From: Chloranthus sessilifolius
Taxonomy: Eukaryota > Streptophyta > Magnoliopsida > Chloranthales > Chloranthaceae
DNA: 64,000 nt
NCBI GenBank assembly: GCA_021018995.1
Contig: CM037590.1
Location: 43,092,287-43,156,286 of the forward strand
Reading direction: 5' to 3'
Part shown: one piece after another, positions 23,485-34,929 of the stretch
How the letters are laid out: the number at the start of each line of letters is the position of its first letter
Numbering within the stretch: position 1 is the stretch's first letter
Made by a program: the position numbers and the translations under genes
The notes under the pieces: generated by a model
What the model saw: only the letters and a program-made list of their open reading frames with translations
Told to the model about the DNA's origin: nothing
Databases searched by the model: none

Positions 23485-23953
23485 GGGAAAATTTTAAAAT
23501 AATCCCTGAACTTTCACCCCATCATCAATAACGCACATAAACTATTGATAATATCAAATAGACACCCAAAGTATGCTTAAGTTCGTCAACTAAACTCCTA
23601 CTGTTACCTTCCGTTAATGACTGAATGGAAAACGCTGAGTTGACATACAACTTAGCAAAATCACTCACGTGGCGAGGACTTAACTACCACATGGGTGCCA
23701 CGTTGGCATACAACTCAACAAATAGTGTACGTGACACCCAACGTGGTGCCACGTGGCACATGAGTGTCACACACGCTATTTTGCTGAGTTGTATACTAAC
23801 TCAACATTTTTATTTAGTCATTAACGGAAGGTGACGGTAGAAATTTAGTTGATGAACTTAAGTATACTTTGGGTGTCTATTTGATATTATCAATAGTTTA
23901 GGTGCGTTATTGATGACGAGGTGAAAGTTTAGGGGTTATTTTGAAATTTTTCC
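23485..23953. mobile_element. Long-TIR MITE (Mutator-like)
   Basis: About 470 bp whose outer ~150 bp on each side are inverted complements: GGGAAAATTTTAAAATAA at the left and, reversed, GGAAAAATTTCAAAATAA at the right, continuing through AATAGACACCCAAAGTAT and CCTTCCGTTAATGACT. The centre contains GCCACGT repeats. Long terminal inverted repeats suggest a Mutator derivative; no convincing target duplication was found. Confidence 0.65.
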
Positions 23954-24313
23954 TACATTAAATTAAGGGGAAATGGGACTTTTGGATTTGGTTAGACTGG
24001 GTTGAGTCAGAGTTTAGGTTCGGATAAGGGCTATATCCTTGACCTATTGTATTGGGTTCGGAATATGCCCTTCAACTGTTGGCAGCAAAAACTTCTGCTC
24101 TCAGCTACTCAACTATTGACAACCCTATCAATAAGATAAGAGGATATTTGTGACAGCCCGAATTTTTACGTCTAGAAATCTGTGCCATTAGGATCATGCT
24201 CTGGATGATCCCCGGGATAAATCATAGAGTGTCTACTCGTCTAGCGGAAATTAGAGCAGACACTATTCAGCAGTGGCAGATCGAGTCATCATATATGACT
24301 TTTAAATGAAAGA

Positions 24314-24317
<4 letters not shown>

Positions 24318-24383
<66 letters not shown>
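24318..24383. repeat. (TA)n microsatellite
   Basis: About 33 uninterrupted TA units inside the LTR. Confidence 0.95.
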
Positions 24384-24385
<2 letters not shown>

Positions 24386-25437
24386 AAAGAATATACATCC
24401 TCAAAAAGGAACCAAGAAGAACCACTGGTGATGGACATCCATCACCAAAACAATGGTTCCTGATAGTGGTTCCTATAGAATGTATAATAATACATATAAA
24501 AATATCTACAAAAAGTAAATACAGAAAGTGGTCACCAGGCACACAATAATCCAGAGAATCATACAAAAATCCTAAAATAAAAGACTCAAGTACCCAGGCT
24601 ATGGATAAAAATCGTCTGCCTGGACGTCAGTCTCCTCGTCCTCAGCCTCAGCCTCTGGATCGTGTGTCGGAGATCTCGCTCTAATAATGAAAACAGGGTG
24701 AGCTACATCCTAGCTCAATAGAAGAATCTTAACTAAAATGTAATGAATATGCAGGACATGATATCTCAAAGCAGACAGGGCAAAATTAGATCAAATTCTG
24801 AGCTTTTAAACAAGAAACAGATGCTATGCAAGTGTATAATCGATGACTTAAATTGTATATATTTTTTAACTTAAGAAACTCCCGTGAATATATAACACGG
24901 AGTAAACAGGAATCTTCCGATAGGAAATCCCAATCAATTGTCATTCACATGAACAATTTCAGGGTGCAACAATGCTTCATCTATGAAGTGCAATTGTGTC
25001 GAGGGATTAACAAAGCAGATGCACAAGTGTGTCAGGCACGGATATATTGCCGAGTCGGTGGGGATCATCTGGTTAAATCATTAAATCATATACACACATA
25101 TACCTCACAAATCAGATAGGCAGAAATCAGGAGCAGATTTTCAGAATATCAAAACAGGATATCAAAACAGTAAACAAGTCAGAGATTTATGATATGTAAG
25201 CATGCTCGTTAAAAACAGAAATCAGGGTGCAGATATGGAAGAATCGTGAAATCATAGTTAAAAGTATTTTAGGTTGGATATCCTCTATCTTAGGTCAGAC
25301 ATCTTTCTAAGCAAATTCAAAGCTTTTCAGAGCGTCATGGTCTGATCCTAGGCCATAAATATAATACACTAAAGTCAACTGGCGCGGTGTCCAGTAGTGT
25401 TCAATCTACAAAAATAAAACAGGTCAAAAACAGGGGT

Positions 25438-26055
25438 GATTGATCGATCGATCCTCCTCCTTGATCGATCAATGACCTCATTGATCGATCAATCTCCTCC
25501 AAATACTCACAGGTAACAGAGTTAATTGATCGATCAATAGCCTCTATTGATCGATCACATCCTCTCATTGATCGATCAATGCTTCAATTGATCAATCAAT
25601 AGCTCCTTACTCTCCACACTTGACAAAGGAAAAATTGATCGATCACCAGCTTAGTTGATCGATCAATCTGTCTCATTGATCGATCAATGACCTCATTGAT
25701 TGATCACCAACCTAAAATTTTAAATTTTCCTCTTCCTGTTCTCATTCTCACTTTATACAGATTAATCAATCAATGCCCTTATTGATCGATCAATTCATGC
25801 AAGTGATCGATCAATACCCTTATTGATCGATCAATCTTTGCCATTGATCGATCAATCTCTCTATGATCGATCAATCCTCATAATTGATCTATCAATTAGC
25901 AAATTGATCGATCAATGCCTCTCGAGCACTGAACTTCCAGAAAATCAACTCTATTGTTCCCTCTTTATTTTTATACAAATTGATCGATCAATGCCTCTCA
26001 TTGATCGATCAACCCAGCATTGATCGATCAACCTTCAGGGTTGATCAATCAATAA
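25438..26055. repeat. Palindrome array, TTGATCGATCAA type (copy b)
   Basis: About 18 exact TGATCGATCA motifs plus several one-base variants (TGATCAATCA, TGATCTATCA), spaced irregularly over 0.6 kb of the LTR. Denser and more degenerate than in the sister LTR. Confidence 0.85.
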
Positions 26056-26805
26056 TGATAGTTCCTCTGCCATTAATGGAGGTCACTCCTTTGACCCATT
26101 TTCAACCCCTTTTTCATTAATAGTTTCAAACCATCTCTACACATACATAAACATAGTATAAGGGGCTTTAATCTTGCCCCAATTAAGCATAAAAGCTCAC
26201 CTTTAAATGGGTCCTTTCGGGGTGTCGAAAAACGCAATCCGAGAAGGTTTCGGATTCCAAATCAGCGGGCTCGTCGCCGTCACGACTCGGAACAGCAAAT
26301 TTGTGACTCTGCTTCGAGACGTAGCGATAGCACACCTCCTCGCAGAGAAGATTCGACGTATTAACGTCGATCTAACACTCCTAGCTCGGGTAATCACAAC
26401 CTTAGGTTCTTTCTTTTGTTTATTTTCACACGGAAGGATTCTTAAAATCCAATCCTCTCAGCTACAGATTTCTAAAACTCAAGAAGAAGAAGGGTAGAGA
26501 GAGATTCCAACTCTTCCTTCCCTTATAGGCTATCAAAATCAAGTATCTCTGATATTTCAGTTTCTCCTAATTTAAACTCCGGTGTGGAACACTTACACAG
26601 TCGCTACGGTATAACATGCCGCATCGACATCTTCCTAGCCTCATACTTACACACGAAGTCGTACATGACTTCATCTAACTATGGGCTAAACTTATTTCTA
26701 ATAATATTAGTTACAAAATTTTAAATTTGTCTCGATTTCTGTGCCGGGCATGCATATCGAAGCAGTTAGGTTCTTGTTCATAATTTTTAGGGTCGTTACA
26801 ATATT

Positions 26806-27443
26806 TCAAATATAGAGTTGATTATGTATTCAACATGAGTGCTGTATCTATTGATACTCAGGGTCACTTTTTTCACATGTGTGCCATGCGTTATAATTAT
26901 CATGTGTTCCGTGTGATTTGATGCTATGATTTCAAAATCTAAATTATAAAAGGTTGGTTCGATATCATTTGCTTCGTAAAAAAACAGTTAAAATGGCATC
27001 TAAAATTTTTGATGACATTTGACTATGTTAGATCGCATTGTCGCATTCTATGACAAATCTAAGGTGAATCTCCCATAGGGTGTTTGTCAAGATGGTGTGG
27101 AACTGCGTCTTCCGGACATTATAACAGCAATGTTTGGCACAATTAACCCACAAAAACTCTTCTTCTTTTTTCATATTTTGATTCCTCTAAAAACGTGTTT
27201 TAAAGCTAAGTATTTTCGTATTTGAAAATCAGAACATATCAATTTTTAGAGGTCAGGCATGGCTGACCAACCATGTGCAAGTTGGTCTTGCCCACCCCAA
27301 ATGTTGAGGTCGACCACGAACATCGTTCAGGGTCAACCAACCGAGATCCAATCAAGGTCGACCGCCGAAGCGCCTACAGAATTTTAATATGTATTCTTTC
27401 CAAAGTATATTTGATTATCCTTCGAGGGTTTTGAATCTACTTT
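26806..27443. other. No gene seen
   Basis: AT-rich spacer, probably part of the expanded intron of the F-box gene. Nothing recognised. Confidence 0.4.
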
Positions 27444-27446
27444 TTA

Positions 27447-29376
27447 GGCTGCGTTTGGGAACGTAGATTTGGATTTGGGAATGTGGATTTGGATCTCCTA
27501 AATTCAAATCTACCGTTTGGTTCTACATTTTTGTGTTTGGATTTGGATTTGGTAAATCCATCGAAATTTAGAATCCATGTCTGTATGTAAAAAAGTGAAT
27601 TTGTAAATAACACCTCGTAGGCGTTATTTGAAAATTCAAATTTTACACCATCATATAATTGATTATGTTTTGTGAATAAATAGTTATTACCCAGTGCTAT
27701 CATAGGTACGATTCGACTTGATACTCGACCTGCCTGAGCCGAATATTTTTAAACTTGACCGATCTGGTTGGGTTGGGCATGAGGCATCCCAACCAAGGGT
27801 CAAAGGTTGACTTCAAGGTCAAACTTTGATTTTTAATTAAAATTTTACTTTTTATTAAACTAACTCCTACAATTTGATAGCAAAAAAATCCATGTTGATC
27901 TATAATGTGATGCTAGAATCTCAATTTTATTAGTCAATAGTTTGACCTTTAGTCAAACGTTGACTTTTTATCACTTTTGGTCAAACTTAGACTTTTACAC
28001 AAATTTTTTTTTAGTCAAACTCAAAACCTGCTTATAAATAGAGTCTACTACTACATAAATTTATACTATATCAGTGCAATTTTTTCTTAGTCAAAGTTTA
28101 ATTTTTTCTAAAAAGTTATAAATTTTTATTAGTGGATTACTATAATTTAAAATATCTCTCATTGTTTAATTTGTAACTTTAAAATACATTGCCTTATTTT
28201 TAGTGGTCATAATTTGACTTTTAGTCAAACTTGAACTTTTACACAAAATTTATTTTTAGTCAAACTCGAGCATGCTTATAGATAGAGTCTACTACTACAT
28301 AAATTTATACCGTGTCAGTGCAATTTTTCCTTGGTCAAAGTTTGGCTTCTTGTTGAAGTTTGATTTTCTATAAAAAGCTATAAATTTTAATTAGTGGAAT
28401 AATATAATTAAAATACTTATTATTGTTTAATTTTTCACTTTAAAATATATTCCATCTTTTTTATTGGTCAAAGTTTGATTAAAAGGTCAAACTTTGACTT
28501 TTACACAAACTTTATTTTTAGTCAAACTTGAAACCTGCTTATTGATAGAGTCTACTATTATATAAATTTATATTGTATCAGTGCAATTTTTCCTTAGTCA
28601 AAGTTTGACTTTTTTCAAAGTTTGATTTTCTATAAACAGTTATAATTAGTGGAATATTATAATTAAAAATATCTATCATTGTTAAATTTATAACTTTAAA
28701 ATATATTGTCTCACTTTCATTGGTCAAAGTTTGATTTTTAGTCAAAATTTGAGAAGTGTATCGTGATAGTAGATAATGCTTATTACTGTATTATTTGCAT
28801 TTTGGTAGTGAAATTTTTTATCTGTGATCAAAGTTTGATATTTGGTCAAACTTTGATTTTATAACACAATTGTATGCCACTTATGTAATTACACTTCCAT
28901 GTTATTAAACAAGAGAAATCAATTTCCAATAAAAGGAAAATCGACTCTAAGCTGAAAAATCGAAATATATATATATATATATATATATTCAAAAAAATCT
29001 AAAAGTAGATCGATTCTGTTTCGTTTCAGGGGGTCGGGAGTTTGGTTAACTGAACTCAAAACATTTTGGTTCTAATTCGATTTTAGGTGAACCGACACCG
29101 AAATCAAAATTTTCAATTTTGATTTTGGTCCGTCTCATCAAACTTCCACCGCTACATAGAATAAAGGAAACCAATGAAATATAAATTATTTTTATTAAAA
29201 AAAATAGCCAAATGAAGTATCTATAAATCCTTGGACCAAATCCTAATGCAATGCTTAAACATCTAAACAAGAGATTTGCAAATCCAAATATTTCAAATTC
29301 TGAATTTGAAATGCCTTGATTTGAAATGCTTGGATGTGAAATTCTCAAATGCAAATGCTTGTTCTCAAATGCAGCC
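27447..29376. mobile_element. PIF/Harbinger-type non-autonomous element
   Basis: 1.93 kb bounded by imperfect inverted repeats GGCTGCGTTTGGGAAC and, reversed, GGCTGCATTTGAGAAC, with TTA on each side (27444-27446, 29377-29379), the signature of Tourist/Harbinger insertions. The interior has no transposase frame and is dominated by a ~240-bp tandem repeat. A (TA)n run lies at about 28967-28989. Confidence 0.75.
27950..28870. repeat. ~240-bp tandem repeat rich in GTCAAA/TTTGAC
   Basis: Three to four copies, starting near 27985, 28215, 28480 and (partly) 28690, each containing TAGTCAAAC, TAGAGTCTACTA(C/T)TA, ATCAGTGCAATTTTT and TTGTTTAATTT. Each has several TTGAC cores, the sequence bound by plant WRKY factors, though such short cores also arise by chance. 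Confidence 0.7.
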
Positions 29377-29379
29377 TTA

Positions 29380-30133
29380 GAGAAAACTGTTAACCTGATT
29401 TCATTTTTCAATTCTTATTCTTCACACTTTTGGATTAGCTTATAAATTTTTAGAATTGATCCTTCTTGCCTTTGGAAACATTTAATTCAAATTGAATTTG
29501 ATTTAAACTTAGAATTTCTCATTTTTCGCTATCCTCATTCAAATTTCCCAAGGATTTGGGTTGTAATTGTTTTGCCCAAATGATTTGTGGTGGATCGTCA
29601 TTTGGATATCAATGATTGGAGAGGATAAGTTTAGAAAGATTCATTGTGCTTCCAAGGAGTTTAATAGAATTTGTATGTGTAAGTTCGGTATATCATTCCT
29701 AATTCTTTGTAAGCTTTTGATTCATATTGTATTTGTTTGTTTGAGCTACGGTCCCATGGAGGGTTCTCGATTAATGAGTTACCATGTTAAACATTGTGTG
29801 TTGGGTGCATTTTTGTGATGTTTGAATACCCTTACTAGATTGATTTTGCACTAGTCGGATAACCCCTTCGGAATTTCAACCTAGATACGGAGATTATTTC
29901 TACTCACAAATCTTTTCTACCAAAGATCTTTAGATTATTTACACTTTCCAAATAACACTTTGTGAAGATTATGCATGCTATAGTCAATGGTGGGGCAACG
30001 TTATCTAGTGGGGGGTCTTGGGATCCCCCATCGGTAAAAAAATAAAAAATTGCCTAAGGACATATTTGATATTTTGTTTGGCTCATATCTTAAATAGTTA
30101 CTCGAACATTATATTTAGCTCAACGTGATAACC
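29380..30133. other. No gene seen
   Basis: Several short open frames on both strands without recognisable domains. Confidence 0.4.
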
Positions 30134-30373
30134 TGTAGACACCCAAATTTAGCCTAAGGCACGATCGACATATACTTCGAAAAAGACATACACCCGAGCT
30201 TTCGAAAGCATAACCCGAACCCTTAGGAATCATCCTGAAACCTTAGAGCCCATCTCGGATCCTTAGAGCTCATCTCGGACACATAGAAACCCTCTTGGAC
30301 CCTTAGAAAGCCTAACTGGACCCATAGAACCCGATTTGAACTAACTAAAATAGCGGCTAGAAAAAGGAATGTT

Positions 30374-30905
30374 AAAGTTTATATATATTTGTAAGAATTG
30401 AGACCTATACCATTGGAAAGTAGAAGTTTTCAGCTTTCCAACAACTCAAGAATCGCCTAATTCTGAATTGTATATCAAAAGTTATGGCAATATGAAAACT
30501 ACAAAGAAGTGCAGGAAAGTGGTTGAAACCAAAACAACGGATAGAAAAAGAGTGTCAAAGTTTACATAGATATCAGTAAGAACTGAGGCCTATATCATTG
30601 AAAAGTAGAGGTTCTCAGCTTTCCAACAAGTCAAGAATCGTCTAATTCCGAATTGTACATAAAAAGTTATGGCGAAATGAAGACTGCAGAGAAGTGTAGG
30701 AAATTGGTTGAAACCAAAACTACAGATGAAAAGAAGAGTGCCAAATTTTACATAGATATCTGTAAGAACTAAGGCCTATACTATTAGAAAGTAGAGGTTC
30801 TCAACTTTCCAACGAGTTAAGAATCGCCTAATTCCGAGTTATACATCAAAAGTTATAGTAAAATGAAGACTGCAGAGAAATGTAGGAAATCGGTTGAAAC
30901 CAAAA
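30374..30905. repeat. ~183-bp tandem repeat, three copies
   Basis: Copies begin near 30374, 30555 and 30740 and share GTAAGAACT(G)AGGCCTATA, TCTCAGCTTTCCAAC and TTGAAACCAAAAC. Divergence between copies is modest. Confidence 0.75.
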
Positions 30906-31622
30906 CTGGGTCGTGCCCTTGCGGGTTGTCAATTTTCAGCAGCTTGGGCCTCGTTTTTCTTCCAAAATGGCCAAATTTCATATTGGGGGTTTGACTTGTG
31001 GACCACCCCAAAGTCTGGGGTGGTTTCTTTAAAACCGCAGTGCTCTTTTAAGCTTTATATATCACCCTTTTGCCATTCAAGTCACTAACCTATCATCCAC
31101 CATTAAACCCATATCCCTCTTCTCCAGGCTCTAGAAACCCCCAAAAGTCTTAAATTGTCCATTACTTAATTTCTAAACCCATTAGTGATTCAATCCTTTA
31201 CTAGTCTCGTCAACCTCAATAAATAGAGAGCCCCCCCCCCTCTCATTTAGGACACATTTTTCAAAACTTAAAGCAAAAACTCTAGAGAAATAACTCCTCA
31301 TATCCAAGGTTTAAGCCTTCCAAGCTTTCAAACCCTAGTCTAGATTATCATCATACCATCAATCCATACCTTCCACGCCTCCAAACATTAGAAGTTAGGA
31401 TCCTTCTCTAACCCTTAGTGTTATCGGAAGTTCATTGGTGTTGCTCTCAAGCGAAGAACCGACAACGGTGCTACAAGGGCCCGAGAACTCCGGCTCTCCC
31501 CTCTATTTCTCTACCTTCTTTTTGCTTTTTCTTTATCCTAGGATTTGAACAGTTATGCCTCCAAAATTTCAGAGAGTTCAATTGGATCGTAGTGCCTTCG
31601 GACAAGAGGAAATGCCGCTCAC

Positions 31623-31625
<3 letters not shown>

Positions 31626-31706
<81 letters not shown>
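31626..31706. repeat. (TA)n microsatellite
   Basis: About 40 uninterrupted TA units. Confidence 0.95.
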
Positions 31707-31709
<3 letters not shown>

Positions 31710-32059
31710 GGCTGATCGGAGTCATATTTTTCACTTCGATGCTTATAATATTGATTTTTGGTGTCCCGGGACACCGAAAGTTTCGGGTAGCGACTCTATT
31801 TTCTTAGTGAGCGCATCGTTGTGGCGGACCGACAAAGTCCACAGTTGCACAAACCCAAAACACTATTTTGGTGGGATATAGAACTTTAGCAAGTTGTACA
31901 ATCAATTTAAACGAATAAATTCAAAATTAAATTCTAAAACTGAAAGTTAACTTTTGACTGTGATTCCAAGATCTAGACTTACGGCCAAAAAGTACATTGG
32001 GTGCTTTTCCGGATGTTGGAGTACGTGGCTATACCCCAATGTAGTGATTTTTTGAGATG

Positions 32060-32061
<2 letters not shown>

Positions 32062-32126
<65 letters not shown>

Positions 32127-32339
32127 GCATCTCATTACTCTAGCCTCTCACTCGAGTAATAAAATATAATCTCATTACTCTAGCCTTTCACTTGAGTAAT
32201 AAAATATATAATCTCATTACTCTAGCAATCATTGGTTGCATGTCACATTAGGTTGACTTTTAAGTTCCTGATGTGACATGTAGCCAATAGCAGCTTGAGT
32301 CATTGGCTTATGTCACATAACTCGAGTCATATAATAATT

Positions 32340-32401
<62 letters not shown>

Positions 32402-32500
32402 CCCAAACATATTTTGCGTGACATGCAGCCAATAGGAGCTTGAGTCATTGGCTTATGTCACATAACTCGAGTCATATAATAATTTCTCATATATATATAT
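32062..32500. repeat. (TA)n tracts and ~145-bp duplication
   Basis: TA runs at 32062-32124 and 32344-32397, with a duplicated segment (AGCTTGAGTCATTGGCTTAT, CTCGAGTCATATAATAAT) at about 32281-32350 and 32427-32497, and triplicated ATCTCATTACTCTAGC at 32127-32226. No gene. Confidence 0.8.
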
Positions 32501-32845
32501 GGCACCCAAACATATTTTGGGTGCCACGTGGAGCATGGTATTGTTGTTTAAATGATTTTTTTATAAAAACTTTTAAAACATCACCATGTATTTTTTGGGT
32601 TGTAAAATCTATATCACTGAATCACAGTCAAAATTTAAAATTTAAATTTAAATTTCAGTTTTGAACTCAAGTGTTTTTAAAGAAAAATTGATCTATACAC
32701 CTTGTTGAAGCTCCATGGGACACTAAAACTGCATTGGGTGCCTACGTGAAGCTCAATGTAAAGTTCGAGTATTTATCTATGGTACTCCATTGGACTACCT
32801 TCACCTTTTATGTATATATATATATATCCCAAATTCAGCACATGC

Positions 32846-32912
32846 CGGGTTAGGGGATTCGAACTTAGGTCTCTTGCTTTTGAAAGCAGGTACGTAGCCA
32901 GCTCACCTAACC
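32846..32912 (-). ncRNA. tRNA-like/SINE-head sequence
   Basis: The minus strand reads GGTTAGGTGAGCTGGCTACG at its 5' end and AGTTCGAATCCCC near its 3' end, ending CCTAACC, which pairs perfectly with the first seven bases. The TTCGAAT T-loop/B-box and GTGAGCTGG A-box-like motif suggest a tRNA-derived SINE head. The T stem pairs poorly, so a functional tRNA is unlikely. Short (TA)n runs lie on both sides. Confidence 0.4.
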
Positions 32913-33082
32913 TCTTGAGGTTTATATATATATATATATCCTCTGAGATGGGGCATAACTTGATACATACCAACCGATATATATTGGATATGGCCACTAT
33001 CTAAAATCATAGTAGAGAGATTGGGAATGTCTAAATAAATCTACGAGAAAATTAGAAAAAGAAGGGGAAATTAGAGTTTTAC

Positions 33083-33411
33083 CTTTAGGTAGAGTCACTA
33101 ATTCTCGGGTGGCAGGGTTAAGCACATGCACATCCTCCTTCCTGTAGTGAGAGAGGTTTTCATCGTCTTCGTAGATCATATGGAGGCAGATTAAACCATT
33201 GCTAAATAATGATGCTGCGCATTTTGGGAATCTTGCAATTCTAGGATTCTTTTTTAATAAAATCTTCTGAGTTGCCCCATTTTCTACGTTCACTGTTGAT
33301 ATGATAAGTTTATAGGATTCGAACTTGTTCGATCTTAGCCAATAGATTGCTGGAAGAGCCCTTTTTTGTGCTGTGTGAGTGAGTGTCGATGAAATAAGGA
33401 TCATAGATTAA
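33083..33411 (-). pseudogene. F-box protein, N-terminal/central part
   Basis: The minus strand encodes DPYFIDTHSH, the usual sequence just after the F-box, then (after a frame change near 33330) LFSNGLICLH and VHVLNPATRELVTLPK, the start of the F-box associated domain. It ends at a good donor (AAAG/GTAAAA at 33082). It is cut on its 5' side at 33412 by the CACTA-type end. The next domain segment, starting DPGYRNF, is at about 21090 on the same strand, so this is likely the upstream exon of the same gene, separated by about 12 kb of inserted elements. Frameshifts make it non-functional. Confidence 0.7.
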
Positions 33412-33889
33412 CACTACAAAAAATAAGACTATTAGCGGCAGCCAAAAACTGCCGCTATTAACTGAAAAACTGCCGCTAATACCCTCAACAGCAGTTGTAA
33501 AAACTGCCGCTACTAGTGTTGTCACTACTTTGTTTTAGCGGCAGTTTTTACAACTGTCGCTGAGGGTATTAGCGGCAGTTTTTACTAAAAACTGCCGCTA
33601 AGTTTTAAATAGTAGTGGCAACCACTAAAAAACTGCCGCTGTCATGTTTTTACCGGCATTACAAAAAGGGAGATGCCAACTAGAAGCTTAATTTGCTGAT
33701 GTAGAGATTTTGATAAAAGTAAAATAGAGAAACAGATTAGAAAAATATGAGACTCAATTGAATCAAAAGTAAAAATTACAATAATACAAAAAGAAAAATA
33801 CATGTCTGCTATAATTCGAACATCGACACCGTCTTTTTTCAATAGCATAAAAAGAAAAATATGCTTGCTATAATGCTTGAGATAACTGA

Positions 33890-34517
33890 AAGCCTGATTG
33901 CAAAGCATGTGCCAGTTGTTGCGACAGCACCTACAGCAGCTGAGTTGGTGATTGGTGGATAGGCTGAAGCAATTGTTGCTGGTTTGCGGAAGAAGAGATA
34001 CCTTGCTGCTGTAGGCTCAAAGGAATTTGTTGTACAGAAGCAGAGACACCCTGCTGAACATGACTAGTATTATCTTTCAGTTGTTTATACATTAGTAATA
34101 TAAACTACAGGTCAGGACAACGAAATTTATTTTGTAACTACCTGTTGAAATGTAGAAGTTGGTACAGCTGCAAGGCCCTGAAGAGAACCATTTGTAGGGC
34201 CACCATGGGCTCCCAAAGTACCAGCCTATGGTTTCCACAAAAAAAGAAGGAATCAAACAAATTAACAAACAATTTATAACAGTTTTGTTCTTTGAGCGTG
34301 TAAACCAATATCCATTTCAAGTTATGTGCAGCAAAAAACATAAGGTGAGTTCTTACAGTGGGAGAAGACATTGCAACACCAATATCCTATTAGCCAAGTG
34401 ACTTCCAAAAGCATAACTACTAACTTGGGAAGATGGTCCCAGACTCTTTGGACTCATTGGATGCCAAGCGTTAGGTGGCATACACCCTCCCATTGGGTCC
34501 TCAAGACTGGGGGTTGG
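33890..34517 (-). pseudogene. Fragment of FCA-like flowering-time RNA-binding protein
   Basis: FCA is a nuclear RNA-binding protein acting in the autonomous flowering pathway. Three exon pieces match my recollection of the region between its RRMs and WW domain. Exon A (34517-34357) holds DPMGGCMPPNAWHPMSPKSL and ends in SSPT at donor CACT/GTAAG. Exon B (34225-34142), with acceptor CATAG/GCTGG and donor CAACAG/GTAGTT, reads GGPTNGSLQGLAAVPTS. Exon C (about 34073-33890) is Gln-rich (QQIPLSLQQQG, QQQLLQPIHQSPTQLL) with an in-frame TAG. A one-base shift lies near 34380. No RRM or WW domain is present. It is a broken fragment inside the CACTA interval; capture from the host FCA gene is inferred. 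Identification is from memory of the family, not an alignment. Confidence 0.65.
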
Positions 34518-34672
34518 CTTGCAACAAGAAATATAAGCAAAAATGTAGGATTCTCAAAAGGCAGAAGAAGGAACTGCAGTAAGATTTGTGTGACAACCTG
34601 ACACCAGGACCGCAAATGCAGGACCAACCCTGAGAAAGGAATAAATCAAATACAATGTATAGCTTTAGCCAA

Positions 34673-34674
<2 letters not shown>

Positions 34675-34742
<68 letters not shown>
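34675..34742. repeat. (TA)n microsatellite
   Basis: About 33 TA units just upstream (minus-strand sense) of the FCA-like fragment. Confidence 0.95.
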
Positions 34743-34744
<2 letters not shown>

Positions 34745-34929
34745 TTGAGGATAAAAGGAGGTATGATTTTCCGGCCTCAGATGCTAGATATAGAGGTTGG
34801 AATATCTTCATTGAAGCTGTTAATTTTTTTAGATTTGTGTTCACACTTCTAGGCATTCCTGAGACCTTGCTTTTGGAATTCATTTTCCTTCTCTAATCTG
34901 CCTAAAAATCCTAGAATCAATTTACAAAA

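Larger units (their letters stand above)
24149..26800 (-). mobile_element. Solo LTR, Ty3/gypsy LTR family II (copy b)
   Basis: 2.65 kb, + orientation TGTGACAGCCC to GGGTCGTTACA, flanked by a perfect 5-bp duplication ATATT (24144-24148, 26801-26805). No primer site or polypurine tract adjoins it. It is a sister of 15380-18096, sharing the GTGAGCTACATCC block (24697-24721) and the same left flank AGGATATT. It contains a (TA)n run and a TTGATCGATCAA array, but not the CTCGCGAG array. Confidence 0.85.
30134..31773 (+). mobile_element. Tat-like gypsy LTR (probable)
   Basis: Starts TGTAGACACCCAAATTTAG, a form seen in Tat-clade LTRs, and ends near GTGTCCCGGGACA; just downstream AGCGACTCTATTT resembles the GCGACTC-type primer site of that clade. 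A 3x ~183-bp tandem repeat, a C run at about 31231-31240 and a (TA)n tract lie inside. No coding interior follows and no target duplication was found, so it is a truncated element or a decayed solo LTR. Confidence 0.45.

Noticed and set aside
31418-31807. 129-codon frame with an (Ile-Tyr)n core, and its minus-strand mirror
   Set aside because: Translation of a (TA)n microsatellite. The same holds near 24267, 31947 and 34655.
33412-33650. A separate small MITE limited to the left GCGGCAG repeats
   Set aside because: No closing GTAGTG terminus was found near 33650; the best partner end is at 42461.
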